Under the pieces are notes generated by a model. That model was given only the letters and a program-made list of their open reading frames with translations, was not told the origin of the DNA and did not search any database. The position numbers and the translations under genes are program-made. Below, one piece after another: positions 1 through 9,685 of a stretch of DNA of 64,000 nucleotides. The stretch comes from Hanstruepera ponticola (GTDB lineage Bacteria; Bacteroidota; Bacteroidia; Flavobacteriales; Flavobacteriaceae), in assembly GCF_012931685.1 (NCBI RefSeq), contig NZ_JABANC010000001.1, forward strand, positions 372,001-436,000, given 5' to 3'. Within the stretch, counting starts at the first letter, position 1, and each line of letters begins with the position of its first letter.

Positions 1-780
1 CTCGCTAAAAATATCTTTAGCTGATTTCCCAAAAATATTAGTAAGTGTACTTAAACGACCTCTATGAGCCATTCCCATGACAAATTCCTTAACATCATAT
101 TCTGAAGCTTTTTCAATAAGCGTATCCAATGCTGGAATTAGAGATTCCCCTCCTTCTAATGAAAATCGTTTTTGACCCACATATTTAGTATGCAAAAAAG
201 TTTCAAACGAAACAGCTTCATTTAGTTTTTTAAGGATGTGTCTTTTTTCATCAGCAGAAAATTTTGGCTGATTATCATTTATGTTTAGCTTATTTTGAAT
301 CCACTGAATTTCTTCAGGTTTTCTAATATACATGTATTCAATTCCAATGGAGTCACAGTAAATATTTTCAAGGTGATTTACAATTTGCCTTAACGTTTGT
401 GATCCAATTCCTAATATTTCGCCAGCACTAAAAACCGAATCCATATCAGCTTGAGACAGCCCGAAATTCTCAATTTCAAGTGTGGGAGCATATTTTCTTC
501 TAGCTCTAACAGGATTTGTTTTGGTAAATAAATGCCCACGTGTTCTATATCCATCAATAAGTTTCACTACTTGAAACTCCTTTTGAACATGCTCTGGCAC
601 TTGGGTTGAAACACCTTCAACAATCTCGCCGTTCATTCCATAATTTTCACTCCCAAAATCGTAACCTTGAAAGAAAGCTCTCCAACTAGGCTCAATGGAA
701 TCTGGGTTTTCTAAATATTGTTCGTATAAATCAGCAAAATAGGCTGTATGTGCGGCGTTTAAAAAGGAATATTTATCCAT
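1..780 (-). CDS. sucA: 2-oxoglutarate dehydrogenase E1 component, N-terminal part (leaves window)
   Basis: The reverse strand is open from an ATG at 780 to the window edge (260 codons). It starts MDKYSFLNAAHTAYFADLY, the short N-terminal helix of oxoglutarate dehydrogenase E1, followed by PSWRAFFQGYDFG and, near residue 246, GMAHRGRLSTL at the start of the thiamine-diphosphate domain. The enzyme decarboxylates 2-oxoglutarate in the TCA cycle as part of the OGDH complex; the E2 gene would be expected downstream, outside the window. A good -7 element lies at 819-826. The family assignment is firm; the C-terminal two thirds are not visible. Confidence 0.93.
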   Translation of the reverse strand, partial: MDKYSFLNAAHTAYFADLYEQYLENPDSIEPSWRAFFQGYDFGSENYGMNGEIVEGVSTQVPEHVQKEFQVVKLIDGYRTRGHLFTKTNPVRARRKYAPTLEIENFGLSQADMDSVFSAGEILGIGSQTLRQIVNHLENIYCDSIGIEYMYIRKPEEIQWIQNKLNINDNQPKFSADEKRHILKKLNEAVSFETFLHTKYVGQKRFSLEGGESLIPALDTLIEKASEYDVKEFVMGMAHRGRLSTLTNIFGKSAKDIFSE

Positions 781-818
781 AAATGACTTAAAACTGAATC
801 TTGTCGATAAAATTTATA

Positions 819-826
819 CAAAAGTA
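819..826 (-). promoter_or_regulatory. -7 promoter element of sucA
   Basis: The reverse strand reads TACTTTTG, a perfect match to flavobacterial TAnnTTTG, about 39 bp before the sucA ATG. Confidence 0.55.
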
Positions 827-869
827 CAACTTTTAGTAAAATTAGATATGGTTTTATTATTTTTATAAC

Positions 870-1439
870 ATGATTATTGCTTCAAAAAAAATGAAAATGA
901 AAAAAGATCACACTAGATTGCATAAGGTATTATTATTTCTACTTCTTTTATGCTGTTTTCAAACAACAGTTTTATCTCAAAATCAAAAAAGTGATTTTTG
1001 GAATCATGTAGCAATTGGTGGAGGTTTGGGCTTAAGTTTTGGTGACGGTTTTTTTAGTGGTACAATAGCTCCCAGCGCTATTTATAGGTTTAGCCCTCAA
1101 GTTGCTGCAGGATTGGGTTTGAATTACACTTATAACGAAAGTAAAAACTTTTACAGATCATCTATTATTGGGGGAAGCATTATTGGGCTTTTCAATCCCA
1201 TAAGAGAAGTTCAATTGTCAGCAGAATTTGAACAATTAAATGTCAATAGAAATTATGATAAATCCACTCCCTTTATAGACGAAGATTATTGGTATCCTGC
1301 TTTATTTCTAGGTGCTGGATATAGTATTTTTAGCGAATCTGTATCAGCAACTATTGGTATTCGATTTGATGTACTATATGACAGGGATCAAAGTATTTAT
1401 GCAAATTCTTGGGCTCCATTTATACGCTTCTATTTCTAA
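870..1439 (+). CDS. Putative outer-membrane beta-barrel protein, unknown function
   Basis: A 189-residue protein with an N-terminal hydrophobic stretch (residues about 18-36, ending TTVLSQ), which looks like a signal peptide. It continues with alternating aromatic and glycine-rich strands (GGGLGLSFGDGFF, AAGLGLNYTYN) and ends in the aromatic WAPFIRFYF, typical of barrel proteins recognised by BamA. ATGs at 891 and 897 are equally likely starts because the signal peptide would be intact. Its end overlaps the convergent neighbour by 4 bp. No substrate can be inferred. Confidence 0.7.
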   Translation: MIIASKKMKMKKDHTRLHKVLLFLLLLCCFQTTVLSQNQKSDFWNHVAIGGGLGLSFGDGFFSGTIAPSAIYRFSPQVAAGLGLNYTYNESKNFYRSSIIGGSIIGLFNPIREVQLSAEFEQLNVNRNYDKSTPFIDEDYWYPALFLGAGYSIFSESVSATIGIRFDVLYDRDQSIYANSWAPFIRFYF

Positions 1440-1783
1440 TAATTATTGCGGTACCAAACCTTTTGCCATTCCCTTTGAAGAATTAAAAAAGTGATGTGCT
1501 CTGACAATTCAACCATGTCATGACTATCAAGTTGTTTAACTTTTTTTTCTGGAACGTCAATTATGTATAATAAATTTAAATATTCCATAAATTTTTCTTG
1601 AATCAATTTATAGATAGTTTCATGCAGAATCAACTTTAAACTGGTTGGCAAAACAGTTTCATCAAACTCCAACTGAATATTGGCCAGACCAAAATCTTTA
1701 TTTAACTGATTTATAAGTTTACCATAAAGATTTAAGTCGTTTGCTTCCTGAATCAATTCATCATATGAAATGGGTAAATTCAC
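1436..1783 (-). CDS. Conserved hypothetical protein downstream of polyprenyl synthetase
   Basis: A 115-residue, mostly helical, acidic protein without signal peptide or membrane segment; I do not recognise a named domain. It uses a GTG start (1783-1781) that shares its first base with the TAG stop of the polyprenyl synthetase gene, so the two are almost certainly translationally coupled. The only functional hint is the conserved-looking coupling to isoprenoid synthesis. It overlaps the end of the convergent barrel gene by 4 bp. Confidence 0.72.
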   Translation of the reverse strand: MNLPISYDELIQEANDLNLYGKLINQLNKDFGLANIQLEFDETVLPTSLKLILHETIYKLIQEKFMEYLNLLYIIDVPEKKVKQLDSHDMVELSEHITFLILQREWQKVWYRNNY

Positions 1784-2757
1784 TATACTTTACGATTCAT
1801 TAATTCGCTCCCGAAATTTTTTAATATCTCTTTTTTATTATCAGAAACCTCTAAATTATCTAAAACATCCATAGCTTTTTTGGTATAATTAACAATGGCT
1901 TGTTTAGTGGCTTCATTAGCTCCCGAATCAATAAAAATTTGCTTTATGGAATTTATTTTATCCGTTTGATCTGAAGGACATAAGCTATATAAATGCACCA
2001 ATTGTAATTTATCGTTTTCATTAGACAGCTCTAAGGCTTTTAGAAACAGATATGTTTTTTTGTTTTCAATAATATCTCCTCCAACTTGTTTCCCAAAAGT
2101 TTTTGGATCTCCAAAAGCATCCAAAAAATCATCTTGAAGCTGAAAAGCTATCCCCAAGTTTTTACCAAACTCATAAATACTATTCTGGTCTTCAACACTA
2201 GCTTGAGCAACGATTGCTCCCATTTTCATAGCAGCACCAACCAATACGGCCGTTTTATATTCTATCATTTTTAGGTACTCATGAATTTCAACATAATCTT
2301 GCGTTTCAAAATCCACATCATATTGTTGTCCTTCACAAACTTCCAAAGCGGTTTTACTAAATAATTGAGCTAATGCGTGGAATGTTTTAGTATCATAATT
2401 TTCAAACAACTGATAAGCCATAATAAGCATGGCATCACCTGATAATATTCCCGTATTAATATCCCATTTTTCGTGAACCGTCTCTTGACCTCTTCTTAAC
2501 GGTGCGTCATCCATAATATCATCATGTATTAATGAGAAATTATGAAATACCTCGATACTTAAAGCAGCATCTAACGCTTTTTTATAATCGCAATCAAAGA
2601 TTTCTGTTGTTAGAAGTGTTAAGACTGGTCTTAAACGCTTTCCTCCCAATTCTAAAATATAATTGATAGGCTTATATAACCTTTCAGGCTCTCGGTGTTT
2701 TATAAACTTCTGAAGATAGTCCACAAAAGCCTCTTGATAAAATGGAATATTCTGCAT
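1783..2757 (-). CDS. Polyprenyl (geranylgeranyl/octaprenyl-type) diphosphate synthase
   Basis: A trans-isoprenyl diphosphate synthase, which condenses isopentenyl diphosphate onto an allylic diphosphate. It carries the GGKRLRP substrate motif, the first aspartate-rich motif in HDDIMDD followed by RRG, and the second in QDDFLD, all with canonical spacing; length 324 residues is normal. The frame is open further upstream, but a perfect -7 element (TATTTTTG, 2762-2769) lies inside that extension, so translation should begin at MQN (2757) or one codon earlier (2760). Product chain length cannot be read from the sequence with confidence; the menaquinone side chain or carotenoid precursors are the likely uses. 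Confidence 0.9.
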   Translation of the reverse strand: MQNIPFYQEAFVDYLQKFIKHREPERLYKPINYILELGGKRLRPVLTLLTTEIFDCDYKKALDAALSIEVFHNFSLIHDDIMDDAPLRRGQETVHEKWDINTGILSGDAMLIMAYQLFENYDTKTFHALAQLFSKTALEVCEGQQYDVDFETQDYVEIHEYLKMIEYKTAVLVGAAMKMGAIVAQASVEDQNSIYEFGKNLGIAFQLQDDFLDAFGDPKTFGKQVGGDIIENKKTYLFLKALELSNENDKLQLVHLYSLCPSDQTDKINSIKQIFIDSGANEATKQAIVNYTKKAMDVLDNLEVSDNKKEILKNFGSELMNRKV

Positions 2758-2761
2758 CATG

Positions 2762-2769
2762 CAAAAATA
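2762..2769 (-). promoter_or_regulatory. -7 element of polyprenyl synthetase gene, almost touching the start codon
   Basis: The reverse strand reads TATTTTTG. Its final G is only 1-4 bases from the candidate ATGs (2760, 2757), so the predicted transcript would start at or next to the start codon. Confidence 0.55.
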
Positions 2770-2830
2770 ATGCAATTGTAGTCATAAACACAACTAGTTT
2801 ATCCTAATGTTAAGAAATTATTAAAACTTG

Positions 2831-2871
2831 GGAAACTTTTATTGTTTTTAAAGTTTCCTTGCTTACTTTTG
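2831..2871 (+). promoter_or_regulatory. tetR efflux operon promoter with palindromic operator
   Basis: A TTG at 2842-2844 and TACTTTTG at 2864-2871, spaced 19 bp, form a textbook flavobacterial promoter. The -33 box lies inside an inverted repeat with perfect 9-bp arms, GGAAACTTT (2831-2839) and AAAGTTTCC (2850-2858), separated by 10 bp. This is the size and position expected for a TetR-family operator, so the encoded regulator probably represses itself and the pump genes. Confidence 0.72.
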
Positions 2872-2882
2872 CATCCTGAATT

Positions 2883-3491
2883 ATGAGAGAAAAGATTTTA
2901 ACACACTCGGCAGAATTGTTTTTGACCTATGGTTTTAAAAGTGTAACCATGGATGATATTGCCAATAATTTGGGGATTTCAAAAAAAACGATTTATCAAC
3001 ATTTTGATAATAAGACCAAGCTGGTAGAAGCTACAACTTTGCACATGTTTGATGTTATATCGCATGGTATTGATTGTATTTGCGAGCTTAAAAAGAACCC
3101 TATTGAAGAACTTTACGATATAAAGAACTTTGTGATGGAGCATTTAAAAAATGAGAAATCATCACCTCAATATCAATTACAAAAGTATTACCCTAAAATT
3201 TTCTCAACATTAAAGTCTAAACAATTTGAAGTTATGCAAACATGTGTAACTGCAAATCTAGAGCGAGGTGTTAAAGACGGACTTTATAGAAACAATATAC
3301 ACATTGACTTTATAGCTAGATTATATTTTAATGGCATGGTATCGCTTAAGGATCAGGACTTATTCCCCTTAACACATTTTTCAATGAATGTATTGTTGGA
3401 AAATTATTTAGAATATCATTTACGTGGTATTTGTACAGATAAGGGTAACCAAATATTAAATAAAATTATCAATCAAACCAAAAATCAATAA
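2883..3491 (+). CDS. TetR/AcrR family transcriptional regulator
   Basis: A 202-residue protein. Residues 1-50 form the TetR helix-turn-helix: ILTHSAELFLTYGFKSVTM, then DDIANNLGISKKTIYQHF. The C-terminal ligand domain is divergent, as usual. It is the first gene of the efflux operon, with 13 bp to the TolC-like gene, and its own promoter carries a palindrome over the -33 box. The expected role is ligand-relieved repression of the RND pump; the inducer is unknown. The leader is very short, because the -7 G is 12 bp before the ATG. Confidence 0.9.
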   Translation: MREKILTHSAELFLTYGFKSVTMDDIANNLGISKKTIYQHFDNKTKLVEATTLHMFDVISHGIDCICELKKNPIEELYDIKNFVMEHLKNEKSSPQYQLQKYYPKIFSTLKSKQFEVMQTCVTANLERGVKDGLYRNNIHIDFIARLYFNGMVSLKDQDLFPLTHFSMNVLLENYLEYHLRGICTDKGNQILNKIINQTKNQ

Positions 3492-3504
3492 CTGTACTAA
3501 AACA

Positions 3505-4848
3505 ATGAAATATACATTAATCATACTATTCAGTTTCTTTTTATCTAGGTTAAGCTTTGCTCAAGAAAGCAGCTATAGTTTTAGTTTATCTGGAGCCATA
3601 GATTTTGCTTTAGAAAACAATAGAAATGCTAAAAACGCTGTTCGTGATATTGAGATAGCCAAAAAAGAAAAATGGGAAACAACAGCTACAGGCTTACCAC
3701 AAATAAATGGTAATATTGACTACCAAAACTGGATAAAACAACAAGTCTCCTTAATTCCTGGAGAAATTGCAGGTGGTGAGCCTGGCACTTTTGTCCCTGT
3801 TGTATTTGGCACACAGCAAAGCATGAATGTTGGCGCCACTTTAAATCAATTGCTTTTTGATGGCTCTTACCTAGTTGGCCTGCAAGCAGCAAAGGTTTAT
3901 TTACTCATTTCAGAAAATTCAAAAATCAAAACAGACCTTGAAGTGCGTAATGCCGTAATCAATTCATATGGTAACATTTTGTTAGCTGAAGAAAGCTTAA
4001 AAATTGTAAACAATAACATTGCTGTTCTAGAAAAAAACCTTGAAGAAACGACTAAAATTTACGAGAACGGTCTTGAGGAAGAAGAAAGCGTAGAGCAACT
4101 TCAAATTACCTTATCCAATTTAAAAAACTATTTGAACAACAACATCCGCTTAAAAGATTTGGCTTATAAAATGTTCAACATTACGCTTGGTTTAGATGTT
4201 AATACAGATATTGTTTTGACCGATGACCTTGAAACACTCACACTTCAAAATATTTCGTTAGATATTTTAAGTGCTGACTCAAATGTTGAGAACACTATAG
4301 ATTATAGAATTGCTGCCAATTACATGGAAACGCAAGAACTACTCTTAAAATTAGAAAAAAGCACCTTTTTACCACGACTGAATGCATTTGTATCTGCAGG
4401 CTACAATGGCTTTAATGATGAGTTCACTTTTACTAACAATAATCAACAATGGTATGGTCAGGCATTATTTGGTGTTGGTATGTCTATACCAATATTCAGT
4501 TCAGGAATGCGTAGTGCCGCAACACAGCGTGCAAAAATAAATGTTGAAAAAGCTAAAGAAGAACTTACTGAAACCGAACAGCAGTTACAATTTCAAATTG
4601 CCAATGCCAAAAGCGCCTATCAATTTGCCATTGATGAATACGCTAATAAGAAAGACAACCTAAATCTTGCTGAACGCATAGAATCAAAAAACGAAACTAA
4701 ATTCTTTGAAGGCATTGCTTCTAGTTTTGATTTAAGACAAGCGCAGACACAATTATATACAGCCCAACAAGAGTATTTACAATCTATGCTTAATGTTATT
4801 GCAACAAAAGCAGAACTAGAAACCATTTTAAACACTGTTAATTATTAA
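3505..4848 (+). CDS. TolC-family outer membrane efflux protein
   Basis: A 447-residue protein with signal peptide (SRLSFAQ, cleavage near residue 20) and the two repeated long-helix OEP regions of TolC-like proteins (AIDFALENNRNAKNA near the N-terminus; LRQAQTQLYTAQQEYLQS near the C-terminus). It forms the outer-membrane exit duct of the tripartite pump whose other parts follow directly (18 bp to the adaptor gene). Length and layout are normal for flavobacterial members. Confidence 0.92.
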   Translation: MKYTLIILFSFFLSRLSFAQESSYSFSLSGAIDFALENNRNAKNAVRDIEIAKKEKWETTATGLPQINGNIDYQNWIKQQVSLIPGEIAGGEPGTFVPVVFGTQQSMNVGATLNQLLFDGSYLVGLQAAKVYLLISENSKIKTDLEVRNAVINSYGNILLAEESLKIVNNNIAVLEKNLEETTKIYENGLEEEESVEQLQITLSNLKNYLNNNIRLKDLAYKMFNITLGLDVNTDIVLTDDLETLTLQNISLDILSADSNVENTIDYRIAANYMETQELLLKLEKSTFLPRLNAFVSAGYNGFNDEFTFTNNNQQWYGQALFGVGMSIPIFSSGMRSAATQRAKINVEKAKEELTETEQQLQFQIANAKSAYQFAIDEYANKKDNLNLAERIESKNETKFFEGIASSFDLRQAQTQLYTAQQEYLQSMLNVIATKAELETILNTVNY

Positions 4849-4866
4849 GCTATTAATTAGACTATC

Positions 4867-6051
4867 ATGAAAAATATATTATCAATCGCCATTCTAACTC
4901 TTATCATAACCTCCTGTGGTAGCGATAAGAAAAATTCACTCGAAAGTGTGATAAGCTCCAACAATCTTGAGCTCATGCGTAAAAAAAGAGCTGAAATAAT
5001 TGAGCAACAACAAACAATAAACGACCAATTAACAACATTAGATCAGGCGATTTCAAAAGTAGATACCGTTAAAAAAATCCCACTGATAACTACATTTAAA
5101 ACTAAAAACCAAGCCTTTAATCATTACTTTGAAATACAAGGAAATGTCACAACAAAAGATCTTTTGGTTATCACACCAGAATATAATGGCATCCTAACAC
5201 GTATTTATGTTAAAGAAGGTGAAAAAGTAAAAAAAGGGCAAACCCTTGCCAAAATTGATGATGGTGGATTAAGCCAACAATTAGCCCAGTTGCAAATTCA
5301 AGCTGAATTAGCCAAAACAACCTATGAAAGACAAAAACGCCTTTGGGATCAAAATATAGGAAGTGAAATTCAGTTTTTACAGGCAAAATCCAATTATGAG
5401 GCACAAGCAAAAGCCGTTAATCAATTGGAGCAACAAATTGCTAAAACAGTTGTAAGAGCCCCTTTTTCAGGAACAATAGATGATGTTATCACAGAACAAG
5501 GTAGTGTCGTAGCTGCAGGACAATCGCAACTTTTTCGTTTGGTAAATCTTGATAACATGTACATTGAAACAGAGGTTCCTGAACGTTATATTGAAGACGT
5601 AACTAAAGGAAAACATGTTGTGGTTGAGTTTCCAGTATTAAATAAAACCATTGAAACAGAAATTCGTCAGGCAAGTGATTTCATTAATCCTGCCAATAGA
5701 ACCTTTAAAGTTGAAGTTGCTATTCCTAATTCAGAAAAAAATATTAAACCAAACTTAACAGCAAGACTCAAAATAAACGATTATACGAGTAAAGACGCTA
5801 TTTTAATCCCACAAAGTGTGATTTCTGAAAATGCTGAAGGCGAACAATATGTTTATACCGTAGCAGATAAGAACAGTGATAATGAAGGCATAGCAAAAAA
5901 AACCATTATTACAACTGGCAAAACGCAAGGCGATGTTATTGAGGTTCTTTCTGGAATAAAAGATAACACCGAAGTTATAAAGGAAGGTGCACGTAGTGTA
6001 AAAGACAGTCAAACCGTTAAGGTTATTGATTACAAGAAAGATGCGCAATAA
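4867..6051 (+). CDS. RND efflux periplasmic adaptor lipoprotein
   Basis: A 394-residue HlyD/MFP-family adaptor. The lipobox ends ITSCGSDKK (Cys 17), so it should be lipid-anchored. After a coiled coil, residues about 105-135 form the first half of the lipoyl domain (GILTRIYVKEGEKVKKGQTL), then a helical hairpin, then the second half (VVRAPFSGTIDDVITEQGS), then a beta-barrel domain. It bridges the inner-membrane pump to the TolC-like channel. Lies between these two genes in one operon. Confidence 0.93.
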   Translation: MKNILSIAILTLIITSCGSDKKNSLESVISSNNLELMRKKRAEIIEQQQTINDQLTTLDQAISKVDTVKKIPLITTFKTKNQAFNHYFEIQGNVTTKDLLVITPEYNGILTRIYVKEGEKVKKGQTLAKIDDGGLSQQLAQLQIQAELAKTTYERQKRLWDQNIGSEIQFLQAKSNYEAQAKAVNQLEQQIAKTVVRAPFSGTIDDVITEQGSVVAAGQSQLFRLVNLDNMYIETEVPERYIEDVTKGKHVVVEFPVLNKTIETEIRQASDFINPANRTFKVEVAIPNSEKNIKPNLTARLKINDYTSKDAILIPQSVISENAEGEQYVYTVADKNSDNEGIAKKTIITTGKTQGDVIEVLSGIKDNTEVIKEGARSVKDSQTVKVIDYKKDAQ

Positions 6052-6080
6052 ACTAACTTATTAGCCAAAAGATTTAAAAC

Positions 6081-9000
6081 ATGACCGAAAGACAGAAAAA
6101 AGTCGATAAAGAATTTGGACTATCATCATGGGCCATTAATAATAAAACCACAATTTATGTCCTGATTTTAGTGTTCTTTTATTTAGGGTTATCAGCATTT
6201 TTTGAAATGCCAAGAGAAAATTTCCCAGAAGTAAACGAAACTAAAATATATGTTAGTACCATTTATCCTGGCAATACAGCCGAGGATATTGAAAAGCTTA
6301 TTACAGATCCGTTAGAAGACGAGTTAAAAACCGTTAGTAATGTTGTTGAGATAACCTCTACGTCTCAAGAGGATTATTCTATGGTTGTTATAGAATTTGA
6401 TGAAGGTATTTCAGTTGAAGATGCCAAGCTAAAAGTGAAAGATGAAGTAGAATCAAAAACCACTGGAGAAGATTGGCCAACTTTTAATGGTGCTAAAGTA
6501 GAACCTGATGTTTTTGATTTGAGTATGTCTGAAGAAATGCCCATACTCAATATAAATATTTCTGGAGATTACCCTGTTGAGAAACTCAAAGAATACGGTG
6601 AATATCTTCAAGATGAAATTGAAGATTTACTAGAAATTAAAGAAGTAGCCATTCGTGGTGCTCAAGAAAAAGAAGTTGAAGTAGCTGTTGATATTTACAA
6701 AATGATGGCTGCCCAAGTTTCTTTTGACGATGTTATAAATGCCATCAAAGGCGGTAATGTAACTATGTCTGCTGGAAATATAAAAGCAAGCGGGCAAAGA
6801 AGAACGATAAGAATTCTTGGAGAAATTGAAAACCCTGATGAACTAGAAAATTTTGTTGTAAAATCAGAACGAGACAATCCAATTTACCTTAAAGATATTG
6901 CAACGGTTAGTTTTCATGAAGAAGATAAAACCACGTTTGCTAGGGAATATGGTGAGCCTGTTGTTATGCTTGATGTAAAGAAGCGTGCTGGAAAAAACAT
7001 GGTGGCTGCGGCTGAACAGATTCAAGAGATTGTAAAAATTGCTAAAACAGATGTTTTTCCTCCTGATCTAGAAGTAACAATTGCCAACGACCAATCATCC
7101 GTAACAATTGGCCAAGTTGATGACTTGGTTAACAACATTATTTTTGGTGTTATTCTGGTAGTAACGGTTTTAATGTTCTTTTTAGGTTTCAAAAATGCCA
7201 TTTTCGTAGGATTTGCAATACCTATGTCTATGTTCATGTCACTCATGATTTTAAATATGTTTGGCATTACCCTAAATACGATGGTGTTGTTTGGATTAAT
7301 TATGGGACTTGGTATGTTAGTTGACAACGGTATTGTTGTTGTAGAAAACGTTTATCGTTTAATGGACGAAGAAGGCATGAGTCGTATTGAAGCTGCTAAA
7401 AAAGGTATTGGCGAAATAGCTTTTCCAATTATCATTTCAACAGCAACAACAGTTGCAGCCTTTATCCCTCTTGGGTTATGGCCAGGAATTATGGGTGAAT
7501 TTATGATGATTTTACCTCAAACATTATCTATTGTTTTAGGTTCTTCTCTTTTTGTTGCCATATTTTTTAATTCAGTGTTGGTGTCTCAATTCATGAAAAT
7601 CGAAGATAAAAACATGCCTTTAAAACGAATTGTCACTCTCACTTCAGTTATGGCTTTACTAGGCTTACTGGTTTATTTCGTGGCAGGCGAATATAGAGCA
7701 TTAGGAACACTTATGGTCTTTACGGCCATAATGTTATGGGTTTATCGCTTATTCTTACGAAAGTGGGCTAATAATTTTCAAACTAAAACATTAGTCAAGC
7801 TAGAGCGTTTTTACGAAAGAACGTTGCGCTGGGCACTATCAGGTTGGAAACCCTATGCGTTGAGTTTTGGTACGTTCTTATTATTAATAGTAGCTTTTAT
7901 GGCTTTTGGCGCTTCCCTTTCTACACAACGTACCAAAGTAGAGTTTTTTCCAGATAATATCCCTAATCAAATCATAGTTTACATCGAATATCCTGAAGGA
8001 ACTGCTATTGAAAAAACCAATGCCATCACAAAAGAAATTGAAAAACGTGTATATAACGTATTGGATGACTCACAGTATAAAGATGGTAATTACAATTTTA
8101 TGGTTGAAAGCGCTGTTTCGCAAGTTGGTGAAGGTGCCGGAAATCCTCAAACAGATGGTGGTTCGGCAGCTGAAATGCCTCATAAAGCTAAAATAACAGC
8201 TTCCATGCGAGAGTTTAAATACCGCCAAGGTGAAGACAGTGAGGTTTTACGTCAAAAAGTTCAAAAAGCTTTAGTTGGCATTTATCCTGGCGTTTTGATT
8301 TCTGTTGAAAAAGATGCAGCTGGACCACCTGCTGGATCGCCTATTAATATTGAAATAGAAGGTAAAGATTACGATGAATTAATCAATACTGCTGAACAAA
8401 TGCGCGAGTTTATTAATAGTAAAAATGTTGCAGGTGTTGATGAACTTAAAATAGATGTGAATAAAGACAAACCCGTTATGCGTGTTGTTGTTGACCGTGA
8501 AAAAGCGGGTGAATTAGGTATTAGTGCATCGCAGGTTGGACAACAACTTCGAAATTCTATTTTTGGTTCAAAAGCTGGTATTTACAAAGAAGATGGTGAT
8601 GATTATGATATCTATGTGAGGTTTAATGAAGAAAATCGCTATAATAAAAGTGCCCTTTTTAATCAAAAAATAACCTTTAGAGATATGGCTTCAGGGCAAA
8701 TCAAGGAAATTCCTGTTTCAGCTGTAGCTACCTACGAGAACACATCTGGTTTTAGTGCCATAAAACATAAAGACACTAAACGTGTCGTAACCGTTTATTC
8801 AGCTTTAGCTCCTGGTTATACAGATGCTGGTGCAGTAGTAAATCAAATACGAAACGAAATGAAAAGTTTTGAGGGTTTACCACAAAACATTAAAATAGAT
8901 TATACTGGTCAAATTGAAGAACAAAATAAGCAAATGGCTTTTTTAATGGGAGCTTTCTTTACAGGTTTAGGCCTTATATTCTTTATTTTAATCTTCCAGT

Positions 9001-9587
9001 TTAACTCCATATCAAAACCTGCCATAATCATGTTAGCTATATTTTTGAGTTTAATAGGTGTTTTTGGCGGCATTGTCATAACAGGAAGTGCCTTCGTAAT
9101 AATGATGACCATGGTTGGCATCATTTCTCTGGCTGGTGTTGTGGTTAACAATGGAGTTGTTTTATTGGATTATGCTCAATTATTGATTGATCGTAAAAAA
9201 GTAAAACTTAATTTAAGTGACAATGATTACTTGGAGACAGAAGATTTATTTGAATCTATCGTAAAAGCTGGAAAAGCACGTTTACGTCCTGTTTTACTTA
9301 CAGCCATTACAACAATTTTAGGTTTAATACCATTGGCTGTTGGCTTTAACATTAACTTCTTTACGCTTTTCAAAGACTTTGACCCTAATATTTATATTGG
9401 TGGTGATAACGTGGTTTTTTGGGGTCCTTTAGCTTGGACCGTAATCTATGGACTATTTGTAGCGACATTTTTAACCCTTATCATAGTGCCAGTTTTATTT
9501 TTCTTAATAATGAAGCTTAAAATGTGGATTAGAAAAAAACGTATGGGATCTATACAACCTGAAAGCGAATCCTTATCCCTTGAATAA
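6081..9587 (+). CDS. RND-family efflux pump, inner-membrane subunit
   Basis: An 1168-residue AcrB/MexF-type proton-driven exporter: one N-terminal membrane helix, a large periplasmic loop, a block of helices (about residues 350-560) containing GLIMGLGMLVDNGIVVVEN, a second periplasmic loop, and a second helix block with GIISLAGVVVNNGVVLLDY. It is about 100 residues longer than E. coli AcrB. It is the last gene of the tetR operon and is followed by a strong terminator. Substrates cannot be inferred; metal export is less likely because typical heavy-metal motifs were not recognised. Confidence 0.93.
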   Translation: MTERQKKVDKEFGLSSWAINNKTTIYVLILVFFYLGLSAFFEMPRENFPEVNETKIYVSTIYPGNTAEDIEKLITDPLEDELKTVSNVVEITSTSQEDYSMVVIEFDEGISVEDAKLKVKDEVESKTTGEDWPTFNGAKVEPDVFDLSMSEEMPILNINISGDYPVEKLKEYGEYLQDEIEDLLEIKEVAIRGAQEKEVEVAVDIYKMMAAQVSFDDVINAIKGGNVTMSAGNIKASGQRRTIRILGEIENPDELENFVVKSERDNPIYLKDIATVSFHEEDKTTFAREYGEPVVMLDVKKRAGKNMVAAAEQIQEIVKIAKTDVFPPDLEVTIANDQSSVTIGQVDDLVNNIIFGVILVVTVLMFFLGFKNAIFVGFAIPMSMFMSLMILNMFGITLNTMVLFGLIMGLGMLVDNGIVVVENVYRLMDEEGMSRIEAAKKGIGEIAFPIIISTATTVAAFIPLGLWPGIMGEFMMILPQTLSIVLGSSLFVAIFFNSVLVSQFMKIEDKNMPLKRIVTLTSVMALLGLLVYFVAGEYRALGTLMVFTAIMLWVYRLFLRKWANNFQTKTLVKLERFYERTLRWALSGWKPYALSFGTFLLLIVAFMAFGASLSTQRTKVEFFPDNIPNQIIVYIEYPEGTAIEKTNAITKEIEKRVYNVLDDSQYKDGNYNFMVESAVSQVGEGAGNPQTDGGSAAEMPHKAKITASMREFKYRQGEDSEVLRQKVQKALVGIYPGVLISVEKDAAGPPAGSPINIEIEGKDYDELINTAEQMREFINSKNVAGVDELKIDVNKDKPVMRVVVDREKAGELGISASQVGQQLRNSIFGSKAGIYKEDGDDYDIYVRFNEENRYNKSALFNQKITFRDMASGQIKEIPVSAVATYENTSGFSAIKHKDTKRVVTVYSALAPGYTDAGAVVNQIRNEMKSFEGLPQNIKIDYTGQIEEQNKQMAFLMGAFFTGLGLIFFILIFQFNSISKPAIIMLAIFLSLIGVFGGIVITGSAFVIMMTMVGIISLAGVVVNNGVVLLDYAQLLIDRKKVKLNLSDNDYLETEDLFESIVKAGKARLRPVLLTAITTILGLIPLAVGFNINFFTLFKDFDPNIYIGGDNVVFWGPLAWTVIYGLFVATFLTLIIVPVLFFLIMKLKMWIRKKRMGSIQPESESLSLE

Positions 9588-9608
9588 AGATTGATTAATA
9601 GCTAAATG

Positions 9609-9635
9609 AGCCCTAACAAATGTTAGGGCTTTTTT
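9609..9635 (+). terminator. Intrinsic terminator of the efflux operon
   Basis: Perfect 10-bp stem AGCCCTAACA / TGTTAGGGCT with a 2-base loop, followed by a run of six T, 21 bp after the pump stop codon. Confidence 0.9.
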
Positions 9636-9638
9636 AAT

Positions 9639-9667
9639 TTGATAATCATTTAACTTCATTAAATTTG
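9639..9667 (+). promoter_or_regulatory. Promoter of aspS
   Basis: TTG at 9639-9641 and TAAATTTG at 9660-9667, spacer 18 bp; both match the flavobacterial consensus. Confidence 0.65.
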
Positions 9668-9685
9668 CAACTCTAAATTTAGATT

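Noticed and set aside
7022-7327. Long antisense frames inside the RND pump and other genes
   Set aside because: They mirror the codon pattern of conserved genes on the other strand, with no promoter or family resemblance.
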